DNA from: an uncultured bacterium
GTDB taxonomy: Bacteria > Patescibacteriota > Dojkabacteria > SC72
Assembly (NCBI GenBank): GCA_938015795.1
Contig: CALLXA010000072.1
Span: forward strand, 1 to 15,376
Length of the DNA stretch: 15,376 nt
Reading direction: 5' to 3'
A program made the position numbers and the translations under genes. Below, in pieces: positions 7,351 to 14,235 of the stretch. How positions within the stretch are numbered: the first letter of the stretch is position 1; each line of letters opens with the position of its first letter. The notes beneath the pieces are model-generated. The model made no database searches. It had not been told where the DNA came from and worked only from the letters and a program-made list of their open reading frames with translations.

Positions 7351-8802
7351 TTATTTATTCCTATTTAAAGCTTTAATAATTTTGGCTTTAGAAGAAGGAG
7401 AGTTTACAAATTTAAGAGCTTTCTCATTTTGAGAAACTTTTCCCTTTTGAGTTATTATATGTATTACATCGCCTGTTTTTGGTATGTAAGATAATGGGAT
7501 TGCTTTGTTTTCAATTTTTGCAGCTATTGCACTGTATCCTATCTCTGAGTGAACCTTAAAAGCAAAATCTAAGACTGTATCATTAAAATCCAAATCTACA
7601 ATTTTACCTTTTGGTGTGAATACAAATTTCTCTTTTTCAAATATCTTGCATTGTATAGGTATAGATCTGTATTCATCTCTCATTTTTTTATGATTTTCAA
7701 AATTGTTATGTATACATTCAACCCAATCGTATGAAGTATTTGGTTTGGCAAATCTACTTAAACTTGCTTTATATGCAATGTGTGAAGCTGTTCCGTATGT
7801 GTTTGTATAGTGCATTGATTCTGTTAATATTTGTACCTCTACCTCTATATCGGAAATTTTTGGAAAAACAACAGGACCCTGCATTGCCATGTAGTTGTTT
7901 GGTTTTGGATGTGCAATATAGTCATCAAACTTTTCATATATTAATTCTGCTTGATCCATTATCTTTTCTAATATTTTGTAACAATCTTCTTCGTTTTGAG
8001 CTATTAATCTAAAACCAATTAAGTCAGCAATTCTATCTAATCTTGGATTTATCCATTCCTTTTCATACTTTCTTAATTTGTTATATATACTGTATTTACT
8101 TTTTATTCGACCTTCAATTTTAATGTTCTCATTTACGGATTTGGATATATCTTTAAGAGCATCCATATATTTTTTTAAGAGGGAATCATCAATATTATTT
8201 GCTTTTAATGTTTTAGTTATTGTTTCATATTCATATGGTTTGTATGTCTTAAAAGCATTCTCCTCTATTTGTTTCTTTAATTCTCCAAGATTAATATATT
8301 CTGCTAATTTACCGTATACATTGAAAGATTTTAAAATTTTACTTTTTCTTAACTCCTCTGGCAGGTATTCTAATGTTTCTACATTGTGAGCAGCACCTGC
8401 TAATTTTACAAGCACAGGCCTTAGGTCTGTAGATGTGTTTAAAATATATTTTGTTATTATTTCTGGATCTGTATCTACGCTTGCAGTTGCTTTACTAATT
8501 TCTTTTGTTTTAGAAATTAAGTTAAAGACATCTTCTCCAAAAACATTTTTTATTTCGAGAGAATTTTTAACATCTTTTTTAAAACAGCTATGAAGTATTG
8601 TTGCTATTAGGGTATCCGTATCACAGGATAGTTCTGCTAATGTAAGAGATGCTTTTAGTGGGTGTAATACAAAGTCTTCACCTGAAAGTCTTTTTTCATT
8701 ATTGTGTTTTAATTCAGCATATTCTATTGCTTGTTTGATTAAGTCTTTGTATTTAGATGGACTCTTTTCAATTATTTGTTTAATTATTTCTTGTTTATTC
8801 AT
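7351..8802 (-). CDS. RelA/SpoT homologue with degenerate HD domain and atypical synthetase domain
   Basis: Long RSH (stringent-response) architecture, 483 residues: HD hydrolase-like domain (about 25-180), (p)ppGpp synthetase-like domain (about 215-345) and TGS domain (about 388-452, starting KFVFTPKGK). The usual C-terminal helical, zinc-finger and ACT regions are absent; it stops about 30 residues after TGS. In the HD domain His47 and His71 remain, but the HD pair reads HS (Asp72 replaced by Ser), the usual VVEDT after it is lost, and ADRLHN reads AGAAHN (Asp136 replaced by Gly), so ppGpp hydrolysis is very unlikely. In the synthetase domain GRIKSKYS, Asp260, Tyr304 and Glu322 remain, but YQSLHT is YMAMQG and QIRT is QILT. 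It may be a weak synthetase, a nucleotide sensor or a ribosome-binding pseudoenzyme. The ATG is 3 bases from the T-tract of the upstream hairpin. No symbol is given because activity is doubtful. Confidence 0.88.
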   Translation of the reverse strand: MNKQEIIKQIIEKSPSKYKDLIKQAIEYAELKHNNEKRLSGEDFVLHPLKASLTLAELSCDTDTLIATILHSCFKKDVKNSLEIKNVFGEDVFNLISKTKEISKATASVDTDPEIITKYILNTSTDLRPVLVKLAGAAHNVETLEYLPEELRKSKILKSFNVYGKLAEYINLGELKKQIEENAFKTYKPYEYETITKTLKANNIDDSLLKKYMDALKDISKSVNENIKIEGRIKSKYSIYNKLRKYEKEWINPRLDRIADLIGFRLIAQNEEDCYKILEKIMDQAELIYEKFDDYIAHPKPNNYMAMQGPVVFPKISDIEVEVQILTESMHYTNTYGTASHIAYKASLSRFAKPNTSYDWVECIHNNFENHKKMRDEYRSIPIQCKIFEKEKFVFTPKGKIVDLDFNDTVLDFAFKVHSEIGYSAIAAKIENKAIPLSYIPKTGDVIHIITQKGKVSQNEKALKFVNSPSSKAKIIKALNRNK

Positions 8803-8805
8803 AAT

Positions 8806-8839
8806 AAAAAAATCCCCTTATCTATAATATTGGGGATTT
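8806..8839 (-). terminator. Rho-independent terminator between tyrS and rel
   Basis: Read on the minus strand, AAATCCCC (8839-8832) pairs perfectly with GGGGATTT (8817-8810) across a 14-base loop, and a run of seven T (8812-8806) follows, partly as the end of the stem. This is a standard intrinsic terminator for tyrS. It is oddly placed: the T-run ends 3 bases before the rel start codon, so rel would need read-through or a start point inside the hairpin. Confidence 0.75.
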
Positions 8840-8865
8840 AAGTAATTCTTTAACTTATTTCCCCC
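8832..8865 (-). promoter_or_regulatory. Possible antiterminator hairpin competing with the tyrS-rel terminator
   Basis: On the minus strand GGGGAAATAAGT (8864-8853) can pair with ACTTAAATCCCC (8843-8832) at 10 of 12 positions, the two mismatches being adjacent A-A, with a 9-base loop. The right arm contains the whole upstream arm of the terminator (8839-8832), so the two hairpins exclude each other. The left arm begins 3 bases after the tyrS stop codon (TAA at 8870-8868, CC at 8867-8866, then five G), so a terminating ribosome would cover it. This resembles translation-coupled attenuation. It is seen only by eye and no folding energies were computed. Confidence 0.4.
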
Positions 8866-8867
8866 GG

Positions 8868-10100
8868 TTATGTCTTTGGAATTATTCTACATACCCTTCG
8901 ACCAACCTTGAGTGTGAATGGTTGCATGGCATGTAGTGTTAGCATATATTGCCAATCAGTTTGTTTTTCATCATTAATTTTCACCGCACCCTGCTCTATT
9001 AATCTTCTTGCTTCCGATTTGCTACTTGAGAAATTAGCTTTAAGTAAGAGTTCTGTTAAAAGAATTTCTTTATCTTCTATCTCTTTATCTTCAATATTTT
9101 CATCTTCTGTATTGTTTTGGTATATATTTTCAAAATATTGTTGAGCTTTCTCTGCTTCTTCTTTTCCTTTTAATTCTTCAGTTACTCTAAATGCTAATTC
9201 TTTTTTAAGATTCATAGGGTTTTCTCCTGAATTGAATCTTTGTTTGTAAGTTTCTAGTTCATCTAAATCAGCAACTGTTAAGATTTCAAATGATGTCATT
9301 ATTAACTCATCTGGTGAAGCCATTATCTTTCCATATATATCTTTTGAATCTTCATCAAGTCTAACCATATTTCCAGTTGTTTTACCCATCTTTGTTCCAT
9401 CTGTTGTTTCTAAAAGTTTACCTGCAATTACAATTTTCTCTTTGTTTAAATGATTCATAACCATATCTCTTCCTGCCATCATATTGAAAAGTTGATCATT
9501 ACCACCAACTTCAATATCTACATCCATCATTACTGAGTCGTATCCTTGCATTAAAGGATACATAAATTCATTTACATATATTGGTTTGTCTTCTTCCAAT
9601 CTTTTTTGGAACATACTTCTTTTTAACATCTGTTGTACTGTAAATTCTGATGCTAACTCAATTACATCTGTGAAGGTTAGTTTCTCATGCCATATGCTGT
9701 TGTAAAGTATTTCAACAGGATTATCTTCATTGTTAATATCAATGATATGTGATGCTTGATCTACATATGTCTTCATATTCTCTTCCACTTGTTCTTTGGT
9801 CAGTTTCTGCCTTGCAGATGTTTTGTCTGAAGGGTCTCCTATTCTTGCTGTAAAATCTCCAATTAAAAAGATAACCCTATGTCCTAACTTTCTAAAATCT
9901 TCTAATTTTCTCATTCCAACTGTATGCCCTATGTGTAGGGTTGGGGCTGTTGGATCAAATCCTTGGTATATTGAAATTCTTTTACCAGACATTAGGAGAT
10001 CTTTTAGTGCGTCTTTACTTGGGAGTATTTGTTCTACTCCTTTGTTTAGTATCCTATTTATTATCCTTTCATCTGTTTTTACAGAGGGTGTATTTTTCAT
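8868..10100 (-). CDS. tyrS: Tyrosyl-tRNA synthetase
   Basis: Charges tRNA-Tyr with tyrosine. 410 residues, normal for the family. Class I Rossmann catalytic domain with YQGFDPTAPTLHIGH (45-59; HIGH at 56-59), the tyrosine/tRNA-site stretch FMYPLMQGYDSV (179-190), VGGNDQ (198-203) and a KMSKS-type loop KMGKT (237-241). The C-terminal S4 RNA-binding domain spans about 346-410. A short acidic, repetitive stretch (NTEDENIEDKEIEDKE) at 330-345 links the two. The KMGKT form and overall layout are those of the second bacterial TyrRS group rather than the E. coli-type KFGKT enzyme; this subtype call is from memory. The ATG at 10100 is 10 bases from a TATAAT -10 box, giving a near-leaderless mRNA. No T-box leader exists, because only 59 bases separate it from the divergent gene. 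Confidence 0.97.
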   Translation of the reverse strand: MKNTPSVKTDERIINRILNKGVEQILPSKDALKDLLMSGKRISIYQGFDPTAPTLHIGHTVGMRKLEDFRKLGHRVIFLIGDFTARIGDPSDKTSARQKLTKEQVEENMKTYVDQASHIIDINNEDNPVEILYNSIWHEKLTFTDVIELASEFTVQQMLKRSMFQKRLEEDKPIYVNEFMYPLMQGYDSVMMDVDIEVGGNDQLFNMMAGRDMVMNHLNKEKIVIAGKLLETTDGTKMGKTTGNMVRLDEDSKDIYGKIMASPDELIMTSFEILTVADLDELETYKQRFNSGENPMNLKKELAFRVTEELKGKEEAEKAQQYFENIYQNNTEDENIEDKEIEDKEILLTELLLKANFSSSKSEARRLIEQGAVKINDEKQTDWQYMLTLHAMQPFTLKVGRRVCRIIPKT

Positions 10101-10110
10101 TTACAAACCT

Positions 10111-10139
10111 ATTATATATATATTGTAAAAAAGTTTCCA
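10111..10139 (-). promoter_or_regulatory. Candidate tyrS promoter
   Basis: On the minus strand TGGAAA (10134-10139), a 17-base spacer and a consensus TATAAT (10111-10116). The expected start point near 10104 leaves about 4 untranslated bases before the ATG at 10100. Its -35 lies inside the spacer of the divergent promoter at 10123-10151, so the two polymerases would compete for the same DNA. Confidence 0.5.
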
Positions 10140-10151
10140 CATTGTTATTAT
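10123..10151 (+). promoter_or_regulatory. Candidate promoter of the thioredoxin/Cys-repeat gene
   Basis: TTGTAA (10123-10128), 17-base spacer, TATTAT (10146-10151). The expected start point near 10158-10160 coincides with the ATG at 10160, suggesting a leaderless transcript. It overlaps the tyrS promoter on the other strand. Confidence 0.5.
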
Positions 10152-10159
10152 ATTTTATT

Positions 10160-12385
10160 ATGTATATGAAAAATCTGCTCAAAGGTTTAGTTAAATTTCC
10201 AATATTTTTGTTTTTTGTTGTTATATCATTCTTTTTGTTGAGCTCAAAGAGTTTTAATGTTTTAGGACAGGAGAATACGGAGAGTGTTTGGGCTGACGTT
10301 GAAGGAGTTATTAAAGTAACTGATTACGATGAAAATCTCCTAGAAAAAGATAATCTTCTTTTTGTAAGCTCTGAGTGTGAGGGTTGTTCTGAGTTAATTT
10401 CTGATTTTGAAGAATCAGGGGTTACTCCAGTTGAAGTAAATCTTTTAGATATTACTGAAAATACAGAGTTTAAAACTTTGTTAAAAGAGGTATATGATTC
10501 TTGTACTGATATTGATGTTGAAATGGGTACTCCATTCTTTTATTCTGAAGGTACTTGTTATGCTGGTTCTGTTGCTATTCAGGAGAGGATAACTTCTTTG
10601 CAAATTTCTTTGAAAGAAAATGTTTTGGTTAATGAGGAGTTTGATTTTCTTGATGCATATAAAACGAAGTTAGCAGTTGAGGACTTTATAGAGAAATCTG
10701 TAACTGATTTGGTTTTAGATAGTACTCAGATATGGGAATGGATTGTTCTTGTTATTACAGTAATATTGGCGATTGCTTTCCTTGTATATTGGATTATCAA
10801 GAGAAAGGATGTTAGTAAGAAAAAAAGAGTTGTTTTTGGTGTTCTACAAGCTGCTTTGTTTTTACTTCCAACCTTTTATTTAGGTTTTAAAGTAAATACT
10901 GCTGTTAATTTAGGTAATGAATATAGTAGTGCTGGAAATTGTGCAGATACAAATACCTGTGCAAGTTATGCTGAATTACAGGAAGCTAGAGCTGAAAAAG
11001 CTGCAGAAACAGGAGATTATTCTAGTAAGACAGCTAGGAATGCTAAAAAATTTGTAGACGCAAATGGTGGTTTAGGTAGTGCAAAATTAAAGGAGGTTGT
11101 TAGCTCTGGAAATGCCTTAACTATGTCTACTAGTGAGGCTATATATGCTGCTGCTGGCAAAAATCCTGATAAGGCTAAGGAGATAATATCTTCTATCACT
11201 AGTGGAGAGATTACGATCAAGGATAATATGATTACTACCAAGAAGGGTGGATACAAAATTTCTGTTTATAATGCAAATGGTGTCAGTCCGGCACAAATTT
11301 ATATAGCACAAGTACAAGGTATTGATGATGGAATTTGGTGTGATACAGTTGCTTCTTGCGAACAAAAATTAAGTGAAAAAAATGCAAAAACAATAGCTAA
11401 TTTCAAAGAAAAGGGTACAGGTGGCAATGTATTTCAGATAAGTGCTACTACAGGAGAATTAGTTATTACACCTGTAAATACCGCTATTATAGATGGGTAT
11501 TGTGAATCAACAGTTAAAATTGATGGTGTAGGATCAACGTCGGGAATCCTTTGTAATTGTGAAAATGGTTTAGGAGGTTCTGCATATACAAGATCTATAT
11601 CAGGTGCTTCTTGTGAGGCTGTTTGTGCTGTTCGATTCCCTTGTCCTGACTGTAACCCACCAGAACCACCACCTCCTGATGTACCACCATCTGGGGGTCC
11701 ATACTGCGGAGACGGTATATTAGGAAATACTGATGGTGAAGAGTGTGAATATGGTGATCCTAATGGTGTAACATGCTCTTGGAATAACTGTGATAGTAGT
11801 TGTAAATGTCCTGATTCACCAGAACCATATTGTGGTGATGGAATTATAAACAATGATTATGAAGAGTGTGAATTAGGAGATCCAGAAGGTTTAACTTGTA
11901 GTTGGGATAATTGTAACCATGTACTATGTAAATGTGTAGAACCAGGATGTGGAGATGGAGTATTAGATGAAGGTGAAAGCTGTGAAAGAGGAGATCCTGA
12001 TGGATTTGTATGTCTTTGGGATACAGAATGTAACCAATTAGAATGTTCATGTAAAGTAGAAACATTACCAACCTGTGGAGATGGAGTATTAGATAGTGGT
12101 GAATATTGTGAGAAAGGAGATCCAGATGGTGTAAGTTGTAAATGGGATTCATGTAGTAAAGCTACATGTACATGTCCTTCACCTAAAACCTCTATATTTG
12201 ATGATACTCAACAAAAAATGTTGTTAGGTTTAGTATTAATAGTATTAGGATTCTTATTAACACCATTTACTAAACTACTATCCAACTACTACATGAAGAT
12301 CGGTAATGGTATGGTAAGGTTTGGTAAAAAGATAGAGAAAGAAAGAATTGAGAAATTCGAAAACAAAGTACTTAGGAAGAAGTAG
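10160..12385 (+). CDS. Membrane protein with thioredoxin-like domain and four Cys-rich repeats
   Basis: 741 residues from ATG 10160 (a second in-frame ATG is at 10166). Layout: N-terminal membrane/signal helix (about 13-29); a thioredoxin-like domain (about 60-145) with CEGC at 73-76 and a GTP cis-proline-like turn at 123-125; two membrane helices (about 191-213 and 223-244) joined by a very basic loop; a long region rich in alanine/serine and helices (about 250-450) with scattered cysteines; a proline-rich linker (about 500-510); four six-cysteine repeats (516-673); a last membrane helix (about 686-706); and a lysine-rich tail. The basic loop and tail fit the positive-inside rule, placing the thioredoxin and repeat domains outside. 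The repeats resemble the Myxococcus cysteine-rich/DUF4215 type. An outside disulfide oxidoreductase working on its own or neighbouring Cys-rich domains is a fair inference. The frame is also open upstream to 9941, but that part lies over tyrS. Confidence 0.85.
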   Translation: MYMKNLLKGLVKFPIFLFFVVISFFLLSSKSFNVLGQENTESVWADVEGVIKVTDYDENLLEKDNLLFVSSECEGCSELISDFEESGVTPVEVNLLDITENTEFKTLLKEVYDSCTDIDVEMGTPFFYSEGTCYAGSVAIQERITSLQISLKENVLVNEEFDFLDAYKTKLAVEDFIEKSVTDLVLDSTQIWEWIVLVITVILAIAFLVYWIIKRKDVSKKKRVVFGVLQAALFLLPTFYLGFKVNTAVNLGNEYSSAGNCADTNTCASYAELQEARAEKAAETGDYSSKTARNAKKFVDANGGLGSAKLKEVVSSGNALTMSTSEAIYAAAGKNPDKAKEIISSITSGEITIKDNMITTKKGGYKISVYNANGVSPAQIYIAQVQGIDDGIWCDTVASCEQKLSEKNAKTIANFKEKGTGGNVFQISATTGELVITPVNTAIIDGYCESTVKIDGVGSTSGILCNCENGLGGSAYTRSISGASCEAVCAVRFPCPDCNPPEPPPPDVPPSGGPYCGDGILGNTDGEECEYGDPNGVTCSWNNCDSSCKCPDSPEPYCGDGIINNDYEECELGDPEGLTCSWDNCNHVLCKCVEPGCGDGVLDEGESCERGDPDGFVCLWDTECNQLECSCKVETLPTCGDGVLDSGEYCEKGDPDGVSCKWDSCSKATCTCPSPKTSIFDDTQQKMLLGLVLIVLGFLLTPFTKLLSNYYMKIGNGMVRFGKKIEKERIEKFENKVLRKK
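11711..12178 (+). repeat. Four tandem six-cysteine CGDG repeats
   Basis: Four units of about 35-41 residues, each CGDG(I/V)L/I...EC/SC/YC..GDP(N/E/D)G..C.W...C...C.C, so 24 cysteines in all. Units 3 and 4 remain nearly identical at their starts in DNA (TGTGGAGATGGAGTATTAGA near 11948 and 12075), implying recent duplication. The pattern resembles the Myxococcus cysteine-rich repeat (CGDGxxxxGEECDDGN) known from secreted proteins. Confidence 0.75.
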
Positions 12386-12879
12386 ACTTTAATTTTGAGA
12401 TAATATTAATATCTTTCTCTAAAAATTTAGAAATACCAAACCATTTCTTACCAATATCTTTCAATGATGCTCCTATATGATATATTTCTTGATATTATAG
12501 ATGAATTCTGAAAAATATTTTGACGAAATTTAGCAAAAATTCTCATAATTAATATATTTACAGAAATAGCCCTTGGACTTCTTAAAACACTAGAAAGCAT
12601 AGCAATTCCTTCTTGTGTAAATACATAAGGTAAATGCCCACCCAAAGCCTTTCGTGATGGTATAGCATTTTGCGATACCATAAATTCCACTTCGCTATCG
12701 TTTAATTGAAACATAAAATCTTGAGGAAATCGTTCTTTGTTACGTTTTACTTGTTCACGAAGTCTTGTTGTAGCAACAGTATAAAGTTTGGCTAAATCAC
12801 GATCAAGTATTACTTGCTTGCCTCTTAAGATATAGATTTGATTTGTAGAAAATTCTTTAGTTATATCCTTCTTGATCAT
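12372..12879 (-). pseudogene. Broken ORF6N-domain protein gene
   Basis: The 5' frame (12448-12879, 143 residues) encodes a nearly complete ORF6N domain, a presumed DNA-binding domain of phage and mobile-element regulators: IYILRGKQVILDRDLAKLY (15-33), TRLREQVKRNKERFPQDFMF (38-57), LPYVFTQEGIAMLSSVL (83-99) and VNILIMRIFAKFRQ (106-119). Soon after, the frame ends on TAA at 12448. In the +1 frame, from 12491 down to 12372, comes QEIYHIGASLKDIGKKWFG and about 20 more residues. That phrase, as I recall, ends many full-length ORF6N proteins behind a DRFLIID-type motif, which is missing here. The gene therefore looks like an internal deletion with a frameshift that joined the domain to its own tail. 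The tail overlaps the end of the plus-strand neighbour by 14 bases. The ORF6N part could still be made as a truncated protein. Confidence 0.65.
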
Positions 12880-12886
12880 AGATCAA
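12872..12886. promoter_or_regulatory. Inverted repeat over the ORF6N start codon
   Basis: TTGATC-ATA-GATCAA, a perfect 6-base inverted repeat with a 3-base centre, contains the complement of the start codon (12877-12879). The position suits an operator for a DNA-binding protein, possibly the ORF6N protein itself. A short AT-rich palindrome can also arise by chance. Confidence 0.3.
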
Positions 12887-12937
12887 TATAACAATTAAAG
12901 AATATGGATATAATGTATATAAAACAAAAGATATTAA

Positions 12938-14149
12938 CTATTGAATATACTTCCTACCCTTTAACTTATCTGGTAAACACTGTTGATCTGACTTCTTGTT
13001 CTCCAATTCATGATCATATTCATACCCTTTTCCATATCCAAAATCTTTCATTAGTTTAGTTGGAGCATTACGTATGTTCATAGGAACTGGTAAATTACCA
13101 TACTTTTCAATATCTTCCTTTACTAAATTCTCTACAACATATGCTGTATTATCCTTTGGAGCCTTTGAAAGGTATATACCTAATTGTATTAAAAAAACTT
13201 CACACTCTGGCATACCCAATTTCTGACAAGACTCATATACAGTATTAGCAAGAACAACAGCATTGGGATCAGCATTACCAATATCCTCACTTGCAAATCT
13301 AAGTAACCTTCTAGCTACATACAAAGGATCTTCTCCTGCCTGTAACATCCTCCCTATCCAGTAACAAGCTGCATCTGGATTAGAAGACCTCATAGACTTG
13401 TGTATAGCAGATATAATATTGTAGTGCTCTTCACCATTCTTGTCATAGTAAACAGGTTTTTGAACAGTATTAAGTAATATCTCTTTAGTAATCTCTGCCT
13501 TTTCACCATCCTTCTTCTCTGCTTCAGCCAATGTACTAGACATTTCTAAAATATTTAAAGCAGATCTAATATCACCGTTAGAAAGTTCTGAAATTAATTC
13601 TTTCTCTTTCTTCTTTATCTTTATATCTGGAAATTCTTGCTTACACACCCTATCCACTAAGTCATATATATCTTGTAATTCATGTTGTTTAAAAACAAAA
13701 ACCTTAGTTCTAGAAAGTAAAGCACTGTTTACACTAAAAGAAGGATTTTCAGTTGTAGCACCTATTAAGATAATTAAACCTTTTTCAACATATGGTAACA
13801 AAGCATCTTGTTGTGCTTTATTCCATCTGTGTATTTCATCTAGAAAAAGTATTGTTTTTTTACCATACTGTTGATTTGAAATCGCAACTTGAACAATTTT
13901 CTTTAATTTGTCTTTTCCACTATTTACTGCTTGAAGCTTATGAAAATCGTAAAACAAATTTAAAGAAATAATGTATGCTAAAGTTGTTTTACCTGTACCA
14001 GGTGGCCCCCAAAATATCATAGAAGGTATCTTTCCACTTTCTAAAAATCTTTTAATTGGACCATTCTCTCCTACTAAATGTTTTTGTCCAACAAAATTAT
14101 CTAAATTCTTAGGTCTATATTTTGATGCTAATGGTTCATAGTTTGGCAT
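12938..14149 (-). CDS. rarA: Replication-associated recombination protein RarA (MgsA-type AAA+ ATPase)
   Basis: A clamp-loader-like AAA+ ATPase that acts at stalled forks and single-strand DNA gaps. 403 residues from ATG 14149; the family is usually 400-450. Visible: the N-terminal PLASKYRPKNLDNFVGQ (6-22), Walker A GPPGTGKTT (48-56), Walker B LFLDEIHRWNKAQQDALLP (102-120), the RarA hallmark ATTENPSFSVNSALLSR (131-147) with sensor 1 and arginine finger, and the tetramerisation-region signatures GRMLQAGEDPLYVARRLLRF and SEDIGNADPNA (about 266-297). The frame extends to an ATG at 14188, but that would add 13 unconserved residues and cover the -35 of the divergent gene; a TATAAT at 14156-14161 points to transcription starting at the 14149 ATG. 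Downstream ORF6N remnant is 58 bases away on the same strand. Confidence 0.95.
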   Translation of the reverse strand: MPNYEPLASKYRPKNLDNFVGQKHLVGENGPIKRFLESGKIPSMIFWGPPGTGKTTLAYIISLNLFYDFHKLQAVNSGKDKLKKIVQVAISNQQYGKKTILFLDEIHRWNKAQQDALLPYVEKGLIILIGATTENPSFSVNSALLSRTKVFVFKQHELQDIYDLVDRVCKQEFPDIKIKKKEKELISELSNGDIRSALNILEMSSTLAEAEKKDGEKAEITKEILLNTVQKPVYYDKNGEEHYNIISAIHKSMRSSNPDAACYWIGRMLQAGEDPLYVARRLLRFASEDIGNADPNAVVLANTVYESCQKLGMPECEVFLIQLGIYLSKAPKDNTAYVVENLVKEDIEKYGNLPVPMNIRNAPTKLMKDFGYGKGYEYDHELENKKSDQQCLPDKLKGRKYIQ

Positions 14150-14155
14150 GTATGT

Positions 14156-14161
14156 ATTATA
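14156..14161 (-). promoter_or_regulatory. -10 box of rarA, leaderless start
   Basis: Minus-strand TATAAT whose last base lies 7 bases before the A of the ATG at 14149, so the expected transcription start is the start codon itself. No good -35 is seen (best about 14179-14185), so the promoter is called on the -10 box and its spacing only. Confidence 0.4.
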
Positions 14162-14181
14162 TCTTATTTTAAGAAGTTGTC

Positions 14182-14210
14182 TTGACATAACTATGGGATA
14201 TTGATATCAT
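14182..14210 (+). promoter_or_regulatory. Promoter of the putative lipoprotein gene
   Basis: Consensus TTGACA (14182-14187), 17-base spacer, TATCAT (14205-14210; one mismatch). The predicted start near 14217 leaves about 19 untranslated bases before the ATG at 14236; no strong Shine-Dalgarno site (only AAAAAGAT) precedes it. This is the best promoter match in the window. Confidence 0.6.
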
Positions 14211-14235
14211 TGCATTTATTTGTTTTTAAAAAGAT

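Noticed and set aside
8823..8828. TATAAT on the plus strand inside the terminator loop as a promoter
   Set aside because: No plus-strand gene follows; the sequence faces into tyrS on its antisense strand and has no -35 partner that I trust.
10101..10110. T-box or other tRNA-sensing leader before tyrS
   Set aside because: Only 59 bases separate tyrS from the divergent gene, too short, and no T-box sequence is seen.
9941..10159. Upstream 73-codon extension of the Cys-repeat protein frame
   Set aside because: It lies over the 5' end of tyrS and the divergent promoter; the signal-like helix begins only after the ATG at 10160 or 10166.
11434..12152. Two minus-strand open frames opposite the proline linker and Cys repeats
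   Set aside because: Low-complexity shadows of the repeat codons (His/Leu-rich, Gly/Ser-rich); no start context and no family resemblance.
12386..12447. Short hairpins after the Cys-repeat gene as a terminator
   Set aside because: TCTAAA/TTTAGA is only six AT-rich pairs without a T-run, and the stretch encodes the ORF6N tail on the other strand.
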